Positions 8,642 to 15,215 of a stretch of 30,000 nucleotides of DNA are shown piece after piece. Each line of letters starts with the position of its first letter. Position 1 is the first letter of the stretch. The notes under the pieces are model-generated. The model saw nothing but the letters and a program-made list of their open reading frames with translations. It did not search any database and was not told the DNA's origin. A program made the position numbers and the translations under genes. This stretch comes from Mesostigma viride (taxonomy: Eukaryota > Streptophyta > Mesostigmatophyceae > Mesostigmatales > Mesostigmataceae). Location of the stretch: contig RPFO01000496.1 in NCBI GenBank assembly GCA_009746045.1, forward strand, positions 1 through 30,000. The letters are read 5' to 3'.

Positions 8642-8717
8642 CGCGAGTGATATAGAACCTACCTCCGTTTTTTTTTTGCGACCGAGGCCGGACAGCCGCG
8701 ACGAGGAAAGAGCCGGG

Positions 8718-9017
8718 TTAACGCGAGAGGCCGGACAGGACCTCGCGGCGGTTCTCGGCGGTGTTCGCGAGGCCGCGCTCCCTCATCAAACCGTCCAACT
8801 GTCTCTTAGCCTCCACCATCGCGTCACTCAGCGAGCCACCGGTCTCCGCGTGCACCTTCTTCACAAACTTGGCCCACGGGTTCTGCGCCCCTATCTCGCT
8901 CTTGGCCTTCGAAACGACCCGGCCGTCCTTCCTCCGCACCAGGTCGTCGCTCTTAAGCCCCCCGCTCGTCCTGGTCGCCCTGCCATTCATGACGTCAGCT
9001 TTGCTCCCGACAGGCAT
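8718..9017 (-). CDS. Small basic viral protein with a KDGRVVSKAKSE motif
   Basis: I choose ATG 9017 (MPVGSKADVMNGRATR); a later ATG at 8990 is an alternative, while the extension to 9056 begins with TTG and crosses an A/T promoter-like run. The core reads GGLKSDDLVRRKDGRVVSKAKSE followed by NPWAKFVKKVHAETG (split here only for length). The pattern of DL, RGK/DGRVVSKxKS and then a basic helix recurs in small giant-virus proteins of unknown role that I recall from algal viruses. At 99 residues it is basic and soluble, so a nucleic-acid or virion-core association is plausible but unproven. Confidence 0.6.
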   Translation of the reverse strand: MPVGSKADVMNGRATRTSGGLKSDDLVRRKDGRVVSKAKSEIGAQNPWAKFVKKVHAETGGSLSDAMVEAKRQLDGLMRERGLANTAENRREVLSGLSR

Positions 9018-9052
9018 CCGTATTGCGTATACAACTAACCGATATTTTTTAA

Positions 9053-9469
9053 TCAAAAACGTTTACGCTTACCCGCGAGTCCCCGCCTACCAGGCATGAC
9101 AACGGTCTTGGCGGCTCTCATGACCCAATCGACGATGGCGTCCGGCCCTCTATAAAGGATGCCCGCGCCTTGTTCTCTCAGTCGGCGCAGTTTATCCATA
9201 GACACGAGCCACGACCGCCGCAGGTTCTGCTCCACCGCATTGGCCTCCCGGAGATCTCTCCTGTACTGATCAGGGGGGACATCGCCCTTCGCCGACACCT
9301 TCGCCTTCGACAATGCATCCAACGCCCCGCCGAAACGATACGACAGCATCCCCGATGCGGCGTGGTAATTATGCTCCATGGCCGGCGTCAGCACCGCAGC
9401 GGCTCGGGAGCGGTGTGCGCGGTGCACCGTACGAGCGCGTCGTGGGGTGCGCGTTTTCTTTGCCGCCAT
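9053..9469 (-). CDS. Small very basic protein, 138 aa
   Basis: The start is ATG 9469 (MAAKKTRTPRRARTVHRAH). The N-terminal 30 residues are mostly Arg, Lys, Ala and His, like a histone or protamine tail. The middle (residues 40-110) is helical and mixed charge (RRDLREANAVEQNLRRSW, MDKLRRLREQGAGILY), and the end is basic (GLAGKRKRF). This suits a DNA-packaging or core protein, but I do not recognise a family. On the minus strand a TATAAAAA element and then TATTATAA sit just upstream. Confidence 0.6.
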   Translation of the reverse strand: MAAKKTRTPRRARTVHRAHRSRAAAVLTPAMEHNYHAASGMLSYRFGGALDALSKAKVSAKGDVPPDQYRRDLREANAVEQNLRRSWLVSMDKLRRLREQGAGILYRGPDAIVDWVMRAAKTVVMPGRRGLAGKRKRF

Positions 9470-9488
9470 GTTATAATACACGCGTGTG

Positions 9489-9499
9489 TTTTTATATTC
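9489..9499 (-). promoter_or_regulatory. TATA-like promoter element
   Basis: On the minus strand this reads GAATATAAAAA, about 20 bases before the ATG at 9469. Confidence 0.5.
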
Positions 9500-9605
9500 C
9501 GCAAATATATGTTTACAAAGCCGGATGGATCATTTGCAGTGATTACCTGGTAGCATGGCGCGCTTATCTCAGCGGATAACATTTCTCCGACACAAGTAAA
9601 CGGCC

Positions 9606-10490
9606 ATGGCGTCCCAAACACTTGTGAGGTATCTGCAGCCTTCGCGCGGCGTGCCGGGGGAGGACCCCTTTGCTGGCAAGATCAGAGTGACGCCAGATGG
9701 CAAGATATCCGTGTTTGACCTCATCTCGTCAACGGGCATGAAGAACCCCAGGCAGGTATTCGGCGATTTGGCAAAGGATTGGAAGGAGGATGAGGTTGTC
9801 CAGCATTTGGACAACTTCAAGTTTCCCGGTGCCGGTCAGCGAGAGACCCCAGTCACGGACCGACGAGGTGCCATCAGGATAATTCAGATACTGCCATGCA
9901 AGAAGGCCGCCGCCTTCCGCCACTCTATGGCCGTGCTGTTGGAGAGGTACCTCGACGCCGACCCGGCGCTCATCCAGGACCTGCACGACCGGTACCGCGA
10001 CAGGACCGGCGAGGAGTTCGTGCCTCTCCCTCGCCAGCAAGTGCTGGAGGCCCCTCGCATCAAGAGCTGCGAGAAGACAAAGCTGGACATGCGCGCCATC
10101 AAGGAGAGCAGCGCCAAGCCGGTGCCCGCTCGAGTGTACGCCGCCGTCAACAACAGTTCCAACAAGCTTGCGACGGGCTACGATCAAACGGCAGACTACC
10201 GCAAGGACCAGGGGCTCACGAAGAAGAGCCAGGCCACTCGCGACACCTTCACGGACGGGATGTGCGGTCTGTCGATATTCTTCCACGAGCAGCACAAGGC
10301 CATGGTGTCTAAGGGGGGCGACCCCGAGAAGTCGGCCCTCTCCATAGTGGACATGCTGGCACCTGGGCTAGAAAAGCTGGGTCACTACAAGGAGGCTCGC
10401 GAGTACCGCGGCCCCGAGTTTGCGGCAAACAACAAACGACTAATGCTTGAGAACCAGGTGTGGAACAGGGACAAGAGGATGAAATCGTAA
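9606..10490 (+). CDS. BRO/KilA-like predicted DNA-binding protein
   Basis: This is a 294-residue protein starting at ATG 9606. The N-terminal domain (residues 20-120) reads GKISVFDLISSTGMKN, then FKFPGAGQRETPVTDRRGAI, IIQILPCKKAAAFRHSMAVL and LERYLDADPALI. The order of FPG-x-GQ-x-TPV, then LP-x-KAAxFR, then RYLxxD is one I know from BRO/KilA-related domains in giant viruses, algae and other protists. These domains are thought to bind DNA and to act as regulators. The C-terminal half (residues 170-294) is Lys/Asp/Gln-rich, contains YDQTADYRKDQGLTKKSQ and has no second known domain. No frameshift is seen. Assignment to the wider BRO group is moderately sure; a specific function is not. Confidence 0.65.
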   Translation: MASQTLVRYLQPSRGVPGEDPFAGKIRVTPDGKISVFDLISSTGMKNPRQVFGDLAKDWKEDEVVQHLDNFKFPGAGQRETPVTDRRGAIRIIQILPCKKAAAFRHSMAVLLERYLDADPALIQDLHDRYRDRTGEEFVPLPRQQVLEAPRIKSCEKTKLDMRAIKESSAKPVPARVYAAVNNSSNKLATGYDQTADYRKDQGLTKKSQATRDTFTDGMCGLSIFFHEQHKAMVSKGGDPEKSALSIVDMLAPGLEKLGHYKEAREYRGPEFAANNKRLMLENQVWNRDKRMKS

Positions 10491-10500
10491 TCTCATTCAA

Positions 10501-10510
10501 TTATATATAA
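10501..10510 (+). promoter_or_regulatory. TATA-like promoter element
   Basis: TTATATATAA, 20 bases before the ATG at 10530. Confidence 0.55.
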
Positions 10511-10529
10511 CGTTAATGTACTAATCTTA

Positions 10530-11044
10530 ATGGGTTCATACCAATGCACGGTCATTACAAACAGTGGGACGAGGTGCAGACGGCGGGGGGGCGGCCGGGC
10601 ACACAAGTGCACCCAACACGCGACCAGAAACAGGAAAAACACCCACACATGGCCCTCCGCCTGCTGCGGGCACGGCAACCGGGCGAAGAAAGTCCTTCCC
10701 GTTATCCCCCCGGAAGCACGGGACGTCGAGTATTCCGCGCAACTGGCCAGGTTCCAGGATGCCCTGCGCGTCGTGCGCCAGCCGCTAGGGGCCGGCATAG
10801 GCCCTCTGCGGGCGACGGCTATCCGACAACGGAACCGAGCGAATCTTGTGGCCGCGTCCAACGACCTCCTGTCTACAGCGCGCGCCGCAGGGGTCCCCGT
10901 GCAGGTCGTCGCCGCCGCCATCAACGCGGCTCCTCCACCCCCTCCTCCACCCCGCCGCCCGCGCCTGCACCTGCGCCTGCACCTGCGCCGGGCCACGGCG
11001 CCGGTCAGAGGCGAATCAACAGACGGCGCGCGCGCAGGCACTGA
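10530..11044 (+). CDS. Cys3His zinc-motif protein with Pro-rich tail, probable frameshift
   Basis: The start is ATG 10530. Residues 6-30 hold C-x9-C-x10-C-x2-H (Cys6, Cys16, Cys27, His30) in the context CTVITNSGTRC. The same spacing occurs in the protein at 13389-14072, and such motifs are common in small phage and giant-virus proteins; zinc binding is inferred. Residues 65-130 form a helical region (VEYSAQLARFQDALRVVR, NRANLVAASNDLLSTARAAG), followed by a Pro tract. Near 10950 the frame becomes Arg/Leu/His-rich and would run on to 11294 antisense to another ORF. The alternative frame gives Ala-Pro repeats and the basic end INRRRARRH with a stop at 11044, which looks natural. A one-base change in the C-rich stretch around 10938-10955 is the likely cause. 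Confidence 0.58.
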
Positions 11045-11050
11045 GGTGCG

Positions 11051-11242
11051 TCAGTGGCTCATGGTCGCCACCAAAAGGGCGATCACGACGACGGCAAACA
11101 CGACCGGGACGACCAGCTCCGGCCTGGACACCAATGGGGGGGCAAACACAACGGGGGCGGTGGGGTCCAGATGCTCCGTCCTTTTCAAATCGCCCAGGCC
11201 CTCCTGTACGGGAGCAACGTTCTCTATGCTAGATGTGGACAT
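11051..11242 (-). CDS. Small tail-anchored membrane protein
   Basis: This 63-residue frame starts at ATG 11242 (MSTSSIENVAPVQEGLGDLK). It has a polar N-terminal 42 residues and one C-terminal hydrophobic segment (LVVPVVFAVVVIALLVATM) before a short MSH end, which is the layout of a tail-anchored protein. Its stop is 6 bases from the stop of the converging Cys3His gene. An A/T element (AATAAATAAA on the minus strand) lies upstream. Its short length limits confidence. Confidence 0.5.
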   Translation of the reverse strand: MSTSSIENVAPVQEGLGDLKRTEHLDPTAPVVFAPPLVSRPELVVPVVFAVVVIALLVATMSH

Positions 11243-11270
11243 GCTTTATCGACGTTACAGTAAACCAAAG

Positions 11271-11280
11271 TTTATTTATT
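11271..11280 (-). promoter_or_regulatory. AT-rich promoter-like element
   Basis: AATAAATAAA on the minus strand, 28 bases upstream of ATG 11242. Confidence 0.4.
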
Positions 11281-11305
11281 GTTTACCAATGTAGGATTTG
11301 GTTTC

Positions 11306-11839
11306 TCAACCCTTGGATGCTATCTTCGCGTTTGCCAAATCCGTCTTGGCGGCGGCCAGCTGGGTCCTGAGATTGTCGATGCTGGCCTTGTGGTTGGTAA
11401 GGGCCAGCTCCATCAATTTCAAGGCGTCGTCCCTCTCCGAAACGACCCTCTTCAGGTCATTGACCTGGCTGGCAAGCTTGTTCCTCGCCCTTTCGTGTCT
11501 CTTTCGGGTGGCATCCCTTTCCTTCTTGTGCTTTGTGATCACCCCCTCGATCTTGTCTCTCATGTCCGCGAATTGGGAGTGAACAGTGGTCACAAACTCC
11601 CTTGGGACAAAAACCCTGGATGGGAGAGGCCCTTCGTTCAATCGAACAACTCGATTTCCCACTTCATGTGAGGGGTCTAGCACCTTAACACATTGCGACG
11701 GTGGCATGTTTTCCTTGTCAGAATCGCTGCCATCAGAGCTGCCCCCACCATCAGAACTGCTTGTGTTCTCCATCGCCGACTTCGGGCGGATTGCGGGCGA
11801 AATGGCTCTCTCACAGTTGCTGGTCTCTTTGTCCACCAT
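11306..11839 (-). CDS. Coiled-coil protein, about 177 aa
   Basis: The end at 11306 is clear. The start is uncertain: ATG 11839 (MVDKETSNCERAIS), 11869 or 11773 (MENTSSSDGGGS) are all in frame, and the frame stays open through a repeat array to 12109. The first part is acidic and Ser-rich (SSDGSDSDKENMPPS). From about residue 90 to the end the protein is one long heptad-like helix (FADMRDKIEGVITKHKKERD, LASQVNDLKRVVSERDDALK, IDNLRTQLAAAKTDLANAK) with regular Leu/Ile/Val spacing, so oligomerisation through a coiled coil is likely. No catalytic motif is visible. A virion scaffold or structural linker is possible. Confidence 0.58.
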   Translation of the reverse strand: MVDKETSNCERAISPAIRPKSAMENTSSSDGGGSSDGSDSDKENMPPSQCVKVLDPSHEVGNRVVRLNEGPLPSRVFVPREFVTTVHSQFADMRDKIEGVITKHKKERDATRKRHERARNKLASQVNDLKRVVSERDDALKLMELALTNHKASIDNLRTQLAAAKTDLANAKIASKG

Positions 11840-11867
11840 ATGGCCAGGCCTGTGTGCATGGGGCATC

Positions 11868-12130
11868 CAAGATCTGTGACGTGGCATACCAGAGATCTGT
11901 GACGTGGCAAGTGACGGGGCAGATCCGAGATCTCTGATGTGGCAGATCTCTGATGTGGCAGATCCGAGATCTCTGATGTGGCAGTGGCAGATCCGAGATC
12001 TCTGATGTGCCAGATCTCTGATGTGGCAGATCCGAGATCTCTGATGTGGCAGATCTCTGATGTGGCAGATCCGAGATCTCTGATGTGGCATATGATGTGG
12101 CGGATCCAAGATCTCTACAGATCACAGATC
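11868..12130. repeat. 39-bp tandem repeat with GAGATCTC palindrome
   Basis: A 39-bp unit starts with GATCCGAGATCTCTGATG, continues TGGCA, and is followed by a 16-bp partial copy GATCTCTGATGTGGCA. Full or near-full units begin at 11922, 11961 (shortened), 11990, 12029 and 12068, with decayed copies at both ends (from 11868, and 12103-12130). Each full unit contains the 8-bp palindrome GAGATCTC. The array lies in the divergent region between the coiled-coil gene and the RING-like gene. The unit length is a multiple of three, so frames stay open through it, but the predicted peptide looks accidental. Confidence 0.85.
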
Positions 12131-12330
12131 CACTGGCCAAGTGCCATCATAAGTGTGTTGCCAACCCTCCCCAGACACACCAAACCACCAGCGCCCAGCC
12201 ATCCGAAATCCCAGTCCACCACCCATCATTCCTAGTCCCCGGAAGCCATTCCTTTTTCGCCCGAGTGCCCATTCTAAAGCCCGAGGCTCCATAAAGGTGA
12301 CATTTACAGTACATTTTCGCATCAGAAATC
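12131..12330 (+). promoter_or_regulatory. Leader region of the RING-like gene
   Basis: This is a 200-base C-rich non-coding stretch. A CATAAAGG element is about 40 bases before ATG 12331, followed by an A/T-richer leader. No gene is seen. Confidence 0.35.
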
Positions 12331-13230
12331 ATGCCCGCCGAACATTTCCATGGCGCCTGTCTGGGTTTGCCGGAGGCTCACTACATCTACAACCCGGAGA
12401 CCGGGGAAAAGCTTTTCAAGAACGTGACGAACGTGCAGTTCGCGGAGGACTGGAAGAAGCAGAACCCTGGAAAGGATCCTCACCCCCCCACCATCAGGTG
12501 CGAGAGTTGCAACGAGCTCAGGTTCATATCCGCCTACACCTGCGGCCCCATGGTCAGGCAGGCGGACGTCTGCGACCAGTGCCACGAGGCCGTCCGCAAG
12601 TACACCCTCAAGAAGAGGCTGGACATCGAGGCGCTGGCCAAGAAGGCGGTTAAGAAGTACACCGCCAAGGAGGTCCGCATCATCCCTCCGTGCGGCAGGG
12701 GCGACAGGAAGTTCGAGGAGGCCATCTGGCAGGCGGAGCACGAGGCGCACGGGGACGAGGGCATGGACAGCATCGAGGTGTGCATCCTGTGCGACCAGAG
12801 ACTGGAGAACGTGTACTCTCCCAAGGTGGACATGGACACGGCCCCGCACTTCCACATGGGCGGCGTCTGCGACGGCTGCATGATGACCGTGCTGGTCGAG
12901 CAGGAGAGCCCCGACGACATCGACTGCCCCCTGTGCCTCCACGAGGACCGCCGCAAGGAGCACGTGGCCAGGCTGCAGTTCCCCTACTTCGTCTTCAACC
13001 CCCACCTGACCGCCATAGCCCACGTGGCCAGCGTGCGGTCCGTGGGCGAGATCACCATCTTCCGCGCCCACAACGCCAAGTGCATCGTCGTCGAGAAGGC
13101 CACGGGGGAGCTCGCTGCCCTGGAGGGCGGCGCGAGGAAGCGCAAGGGTGCGGACGCCTCTCCCGAGACGGAGGTGGTGTGCGTGGACAACGTCCCGCAG
13201 CCCAGGCGCAGGATCGGTCTCAGGTCCTGA
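12331..13230 (+). CDS. RING-like zinc-finger protein, 299 aa
   Basis: The start is ATG 12331 (MPAEHFHGACLGLPEAHYIY). Two cysteine-rich regions are visible. Region 1 has C57-x2-C60, Cys71 and C81-x2-C84-His85 (RCESCNELRFISAYTCG, ADVCDQCHEAV). Region 2 has C151-x2-C154, then His173/His175, C180-x2-C183 and C199-x2-C202 (CILCDQRLENVY, PHFHMGGVCDGCM, DCPLCLHE). The second matches the ligand order of a RING-type zinc finger, with a long first loop. Viral RING proteins often serve as E3 ubiquitin ligases, but that activity is inferred. The C-terminal tail is basic with RKRKGAD and ends RRRIGLRS. No frameshift is seen. The gene converges on the Cys3His gene to the right. Confidence 0.7.
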   Translation: MPAEHFHGACLGLPEAHYIYNPETGEKLFKNVTNVQFAEDWKKQNPGKDPHPPTIRCESCNELRFISAYTCGPMVRQADVCDQCHEAVRKYTLKKRLDIEALAKKAVKKYTAKEVRIIPPCGRGDRKFEEAIWQAEHEAHGDEGMDSIEVCILCDQRLENVYSPKVDMDTAPHFHMGGVCDGCMMTVLVEQESPDDIDCPLCLHEDRRKEHVARLQFPYFVFNPHLTAIAHVASVRSVGEITIFRAHNAKCIVVEKATGELAALEGGARKRKGADASPETEVVCVDNVPQPRRRIGLRS

Positions 13231-13388
13231 GCGGTCGATAGCGCCTTTCTCTCACTCAGCAGTTGTTTGAAGCGTGACAGGCAGCTAATTGAGCACTGTC
13301 CCTCACCGCGTTTTATGTACAGCGCACCCTAGGGGCGCGACTAGGTGATAAACGTGCTATTATTTATTTTTTTAATGAATATATATTT
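13231..13388. other. Convergent intergenic region
   Basis: This lies between two convergent stop codons. A/T content rises towards 13,360-13,390, where T-runs and ATATATATTTT occur, perhaps as a 3'-end signal. No gene is seen. Confidence 0.4.
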
Positions 13389-14072
13389 TCACCTCCTCGT
13401 GCGCGATCGCCCCCTCACCCTGCGCGCCCCCGTTGTGTGTCCGCCCCGCTTAGGCAGCACGCGGGCGCCGGTGTACATCGGCACGTACATAGGCACGTAC
13501 CCCGCTCTCTTGGTGAACCTGTCCTCGTAATCGTCGTCATCCTCGCTGTTTTCGTAAATGGCGGGCATGCCTTCCGCTTCGAAATATTCATCCTCGTCGA
13601 CGTCCCATCCGTCGCCTGAGTCGGCAGCAGGGGCAGCAGCTTCCTCCAAAGCGGCACGAGCAGCTTCCTCGGCTTTCTCGGCATCCTCGGCAGCCCTGGC
13701 GCGCCCCCAGCGACCCCCTGTAACCCTCTCCAACAGCCCGCGCCTAGGGGGTGCAGCTGCAGCTGCCCTGGCCCGGGCCCGGGCCAGCGCAGTCGCGGAG
13801 AGTTCAGCAGCAGCAGCCTGCACGCGCGCGTCACGTTCAGCTTGGGCGGCTGCCACCGGGTCCTCCACCGCCCCCCACCTGCCAAGGAGCCTCCACCCTC
13901 CCGTCGCCCTGACCCCGTGCGCCCGCCCCCCGCGCCCAGGCGCGCCCCGCCCCCTGCGCCTAGGCGCGCCCCTCCCGTGGTGCGGGCACGCGCTCCTGCC
14001 GCCCCACGTCTGCCACCCGCACCGGCCGCCCTTGCCCGTCAACGCACCGCAACGATCGGACGATACCGCCAT
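13389..14072 (-). CDS. Cys3His zinc-motif protein with Ala/Arg-rich middle
   Basis: The start is ATG 14072 (MAVSSDRCGALTGKGGRC). Residues 8-32 carry C-x9-C-x10-C-x2-H (Cys8, Cys18, Cys29, His32), the same spacing as the protein at 10530-11044. Then come a Gly/Arg-rich basic stretch (residues 33-70), a long Ala/Arg/Glu helix (80-155, AEDAEKAEEAARAALEEAAA), an acidic patch (DGWDVDEDEYFEAEG, ENSEDDDDYED) and a C-terminus with the duplicated YVPMYVPMY and a basic end. The layout suggests a zinc-knuckle, nucleic-acid-binding virion protein. No family name is offered. TTTTAAAATTATG on the minus strand, about 30 bases upstream, may be the promoter. This is the last viral-type gene before the host DNA. 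Confidence 0.6.
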   Translation of the reverse strand: MAVSSDRCGALTGKGGRCGWQTWGGRSACPHHGRGAPRRRGRGAPGRGGRAHGVRATGGWRLLGRWGAVEDPVAAAQAERDARVQAAAAELSATALARARARAAAAAPPRRGLLERVTGGRWGRARAAEDAEKAEEAARAALEEAAAPAADSGDGWDVDEDEYFEAEGMPAIYENSEDDDDYEDRFTKRAGYVPMYVPMYTGARVLPKRGGHTTGARRVRGRSRTRR

Positions 14073-14160
14073 CGAGCGAAACACGTATACAAAAAAGCGC
14101 ACATAATTTTAAAACGCGCGCGCACCGCACCGCTCGAACGCTCTCAACACGGCCCCGCTT

Positions 14161-14200
14161 TGGATAGCCTTCTACCGACCAAAAAAGAGAAGACTATCCA
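14161..14200. repeat. Hairpin with 13-bp arms
   Basis: TGGATAGCCTTCT (14161-14173) and AGAAGACTATCCA (14188-14200) pair at 12 of 13 positions, with a 14-base loop. The arm sequence recurs about ten times up to 14697 in both orientations. Confidence 0.8.
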
Positions 14201-14250
14201 ACAAAACCACCGCCAACACCGGCCCACGCATCCGTCACCAGGAAAAAAAA

Positions 14251-14357
14251 GAGAAGACTATCCAAATTCACCCCCTCTCAAACCCCGCTCGACCATCGAA
14301 CAAATTTAAGACGACCTCTCCCGACATTCTCGCCAGTCGGTCGTGGATAGCCTTCTC
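14251..14357. repeat. 107-bp repeat with inverted ends, copy 1
   Basis: This copy starts GAGAAGACTATCCAA and ends GTGGATAGCCTTCTC, so its ends are inverted repeats. The interior contains ACCATCGAACAAATTTAAGA and CCGACATTCTCG. It is nearly identical to 14498-14604. Its organisation resembles a tiny MITE or a duplicated viral end hairpin. Confidence 0.8.
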
Positions 14358-14401
14358 TTGGATAGCCTTCTTTTTGCACCCCCGGCCAAACTATTACTCC
14401 C

Positions 14402-14432
14402 CATATACCCTACACCCTATACCCTATACCCC
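14402..14432. repeat. Telomere-like CCCTATA run
   Basis: A short 7-bp periodic tract: CCCTACA, CCCTATA, CCCTATA, then a C-run. It resembles the C-rich strand of plant-type telomeres (CCCTAAA) but is degenerate and only about four units long. Confidence 0.5.
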
Positions 14433-14497
14433 CCCTCCGAAAAATTTCCTTACGCCATAAAATACTGCCCTTTCATACCCAAAAAGAAGACTACCAA

Positions 14498-14604
14498 AAG
14501 AAGACTATCCAAACTCCCCCCCTCTTAAACCCCGCCCGACCATCGAACAAATTTAAGACGCCCCCTCCCGACATTCTCGACCATCGGTCGTGGATAGCCT
14601 TCTC
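14498..14604. repeat. 107-bp repeat with inverted ends, copy 2
   Basis: The second copy of the unit at 14251-14357, with the same inverted ends and interior and a few substitutions. A further hairpin-like pair of arms (TGGATAGACTTCT and AGAAGAACATCCA) follows around 14656-14697. Confidence 0.8.
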
Positions 14605-14714
14605 GTCGACAAAAAAAACGGCACGCGACGAGAACCCTCTCTCGACCAAGATCGTGGATAGACTTCTCCAAAAACACGGAGAGAAGAACATCCAACCTCT
14701 CCAGCCTCTGCCGA

Positions 14715-14800
14715 CACCCGACCTGCCACGACCTGCCACGACCCGCCACGCCCGCCACGCCCGCCACGCCCGCCACGTCCCGCCACGAACTGCCACGAAC
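14715..14800. repeat. GCCACG minisatellite
   Basis: About eight copies of a degenerate 9-11-bp unit around CCGCCACG or CTGCCACGA. It marks the right edge of the C-rich viral-type DNA. Confidence 0.75.
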
Positions 14801-14962
14801 GCAGCTAACGACGCTCAAAGCACGCGCAGGAACGAGGGGTAGCCCTCGCGAAGCCTAGATGGTGCTTTCTGCGTAAGCTGACTTGCTTCGCACGTGGATT
14901 TTCACTGGACTGAAGAGCGCGTCTGCTAGCATGTTTACGTGGTGTATAAGGTGATCAATCAA

Positions 14963-15215
14963 CTATTTGTTTATAGAAGGTGTGACAATAGAAGGTGTGT
15001 TATATATTTCTTCATCAAGCATGTCAAAAGTAATCTCCACTCGCTTACAACCTGAATTTTGCTTTGCTGGGGTCTGCTGTGTTTGTGTCTCACTGTGCAG
15101 GCTATCCCCTTGGTTGATCAACCAGGTGCTTTTTGGTGGCAGCGGGGCCATATACTCTTCTTGGCGTTTTTCATCCATGGCATCAATGTCAACGGCAACG
15201 CATGCATGCCAGCCC
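14963..15215 (-). CDS. Possible terminal exon of an unknown host gene
   Basis: On the minus strand a good 3' splice site (T-rich tract then TTTAG) at 15216-15217 is followed by about 84 open codons to a TAG at 14963. The peptide has a protein-like, not low-complexity, composition (ACVAVDIDAMDEKRQEEYMA, KSTWLINQGDSLHSET, KRVEITFDMLDEEIYN). No upstream exon could be fixed. It may be the 3' end of a host gene or of a mobile element. I do not recognise it. Confidence 0.3.

Larger units (their letters stand above)
14073..14960. other. Non-coding end region of the viral segment
   Basis: No convincing gene is seen in almost 900 bases. The stretch is C-rich on the plus strand and holds alternating inverted 13-mers, a roughly 107-bp direct duplication, a telomere-like run and a GCCACG minisatellite, each listed separately. 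It looks like the end of an inserted element or of a viral genome. Confidence 0.55.

Noticed and set aside
11045-11294. Continuation of the Cys3His gene frame from 11044 to 11294
   Set aside because: It is antisense to a more protein-like tail-anchored ORF, and the alternative frame ends naturally at 11044.
11840-12109. N-terminal extension of the coiled-coil protein through the 39-bp repeat
   Set aside because: The peptide (HQRSRICHIRDL repeats) follows only from the DNA repeat, more than one frame is open there, and better starts exist downstream.
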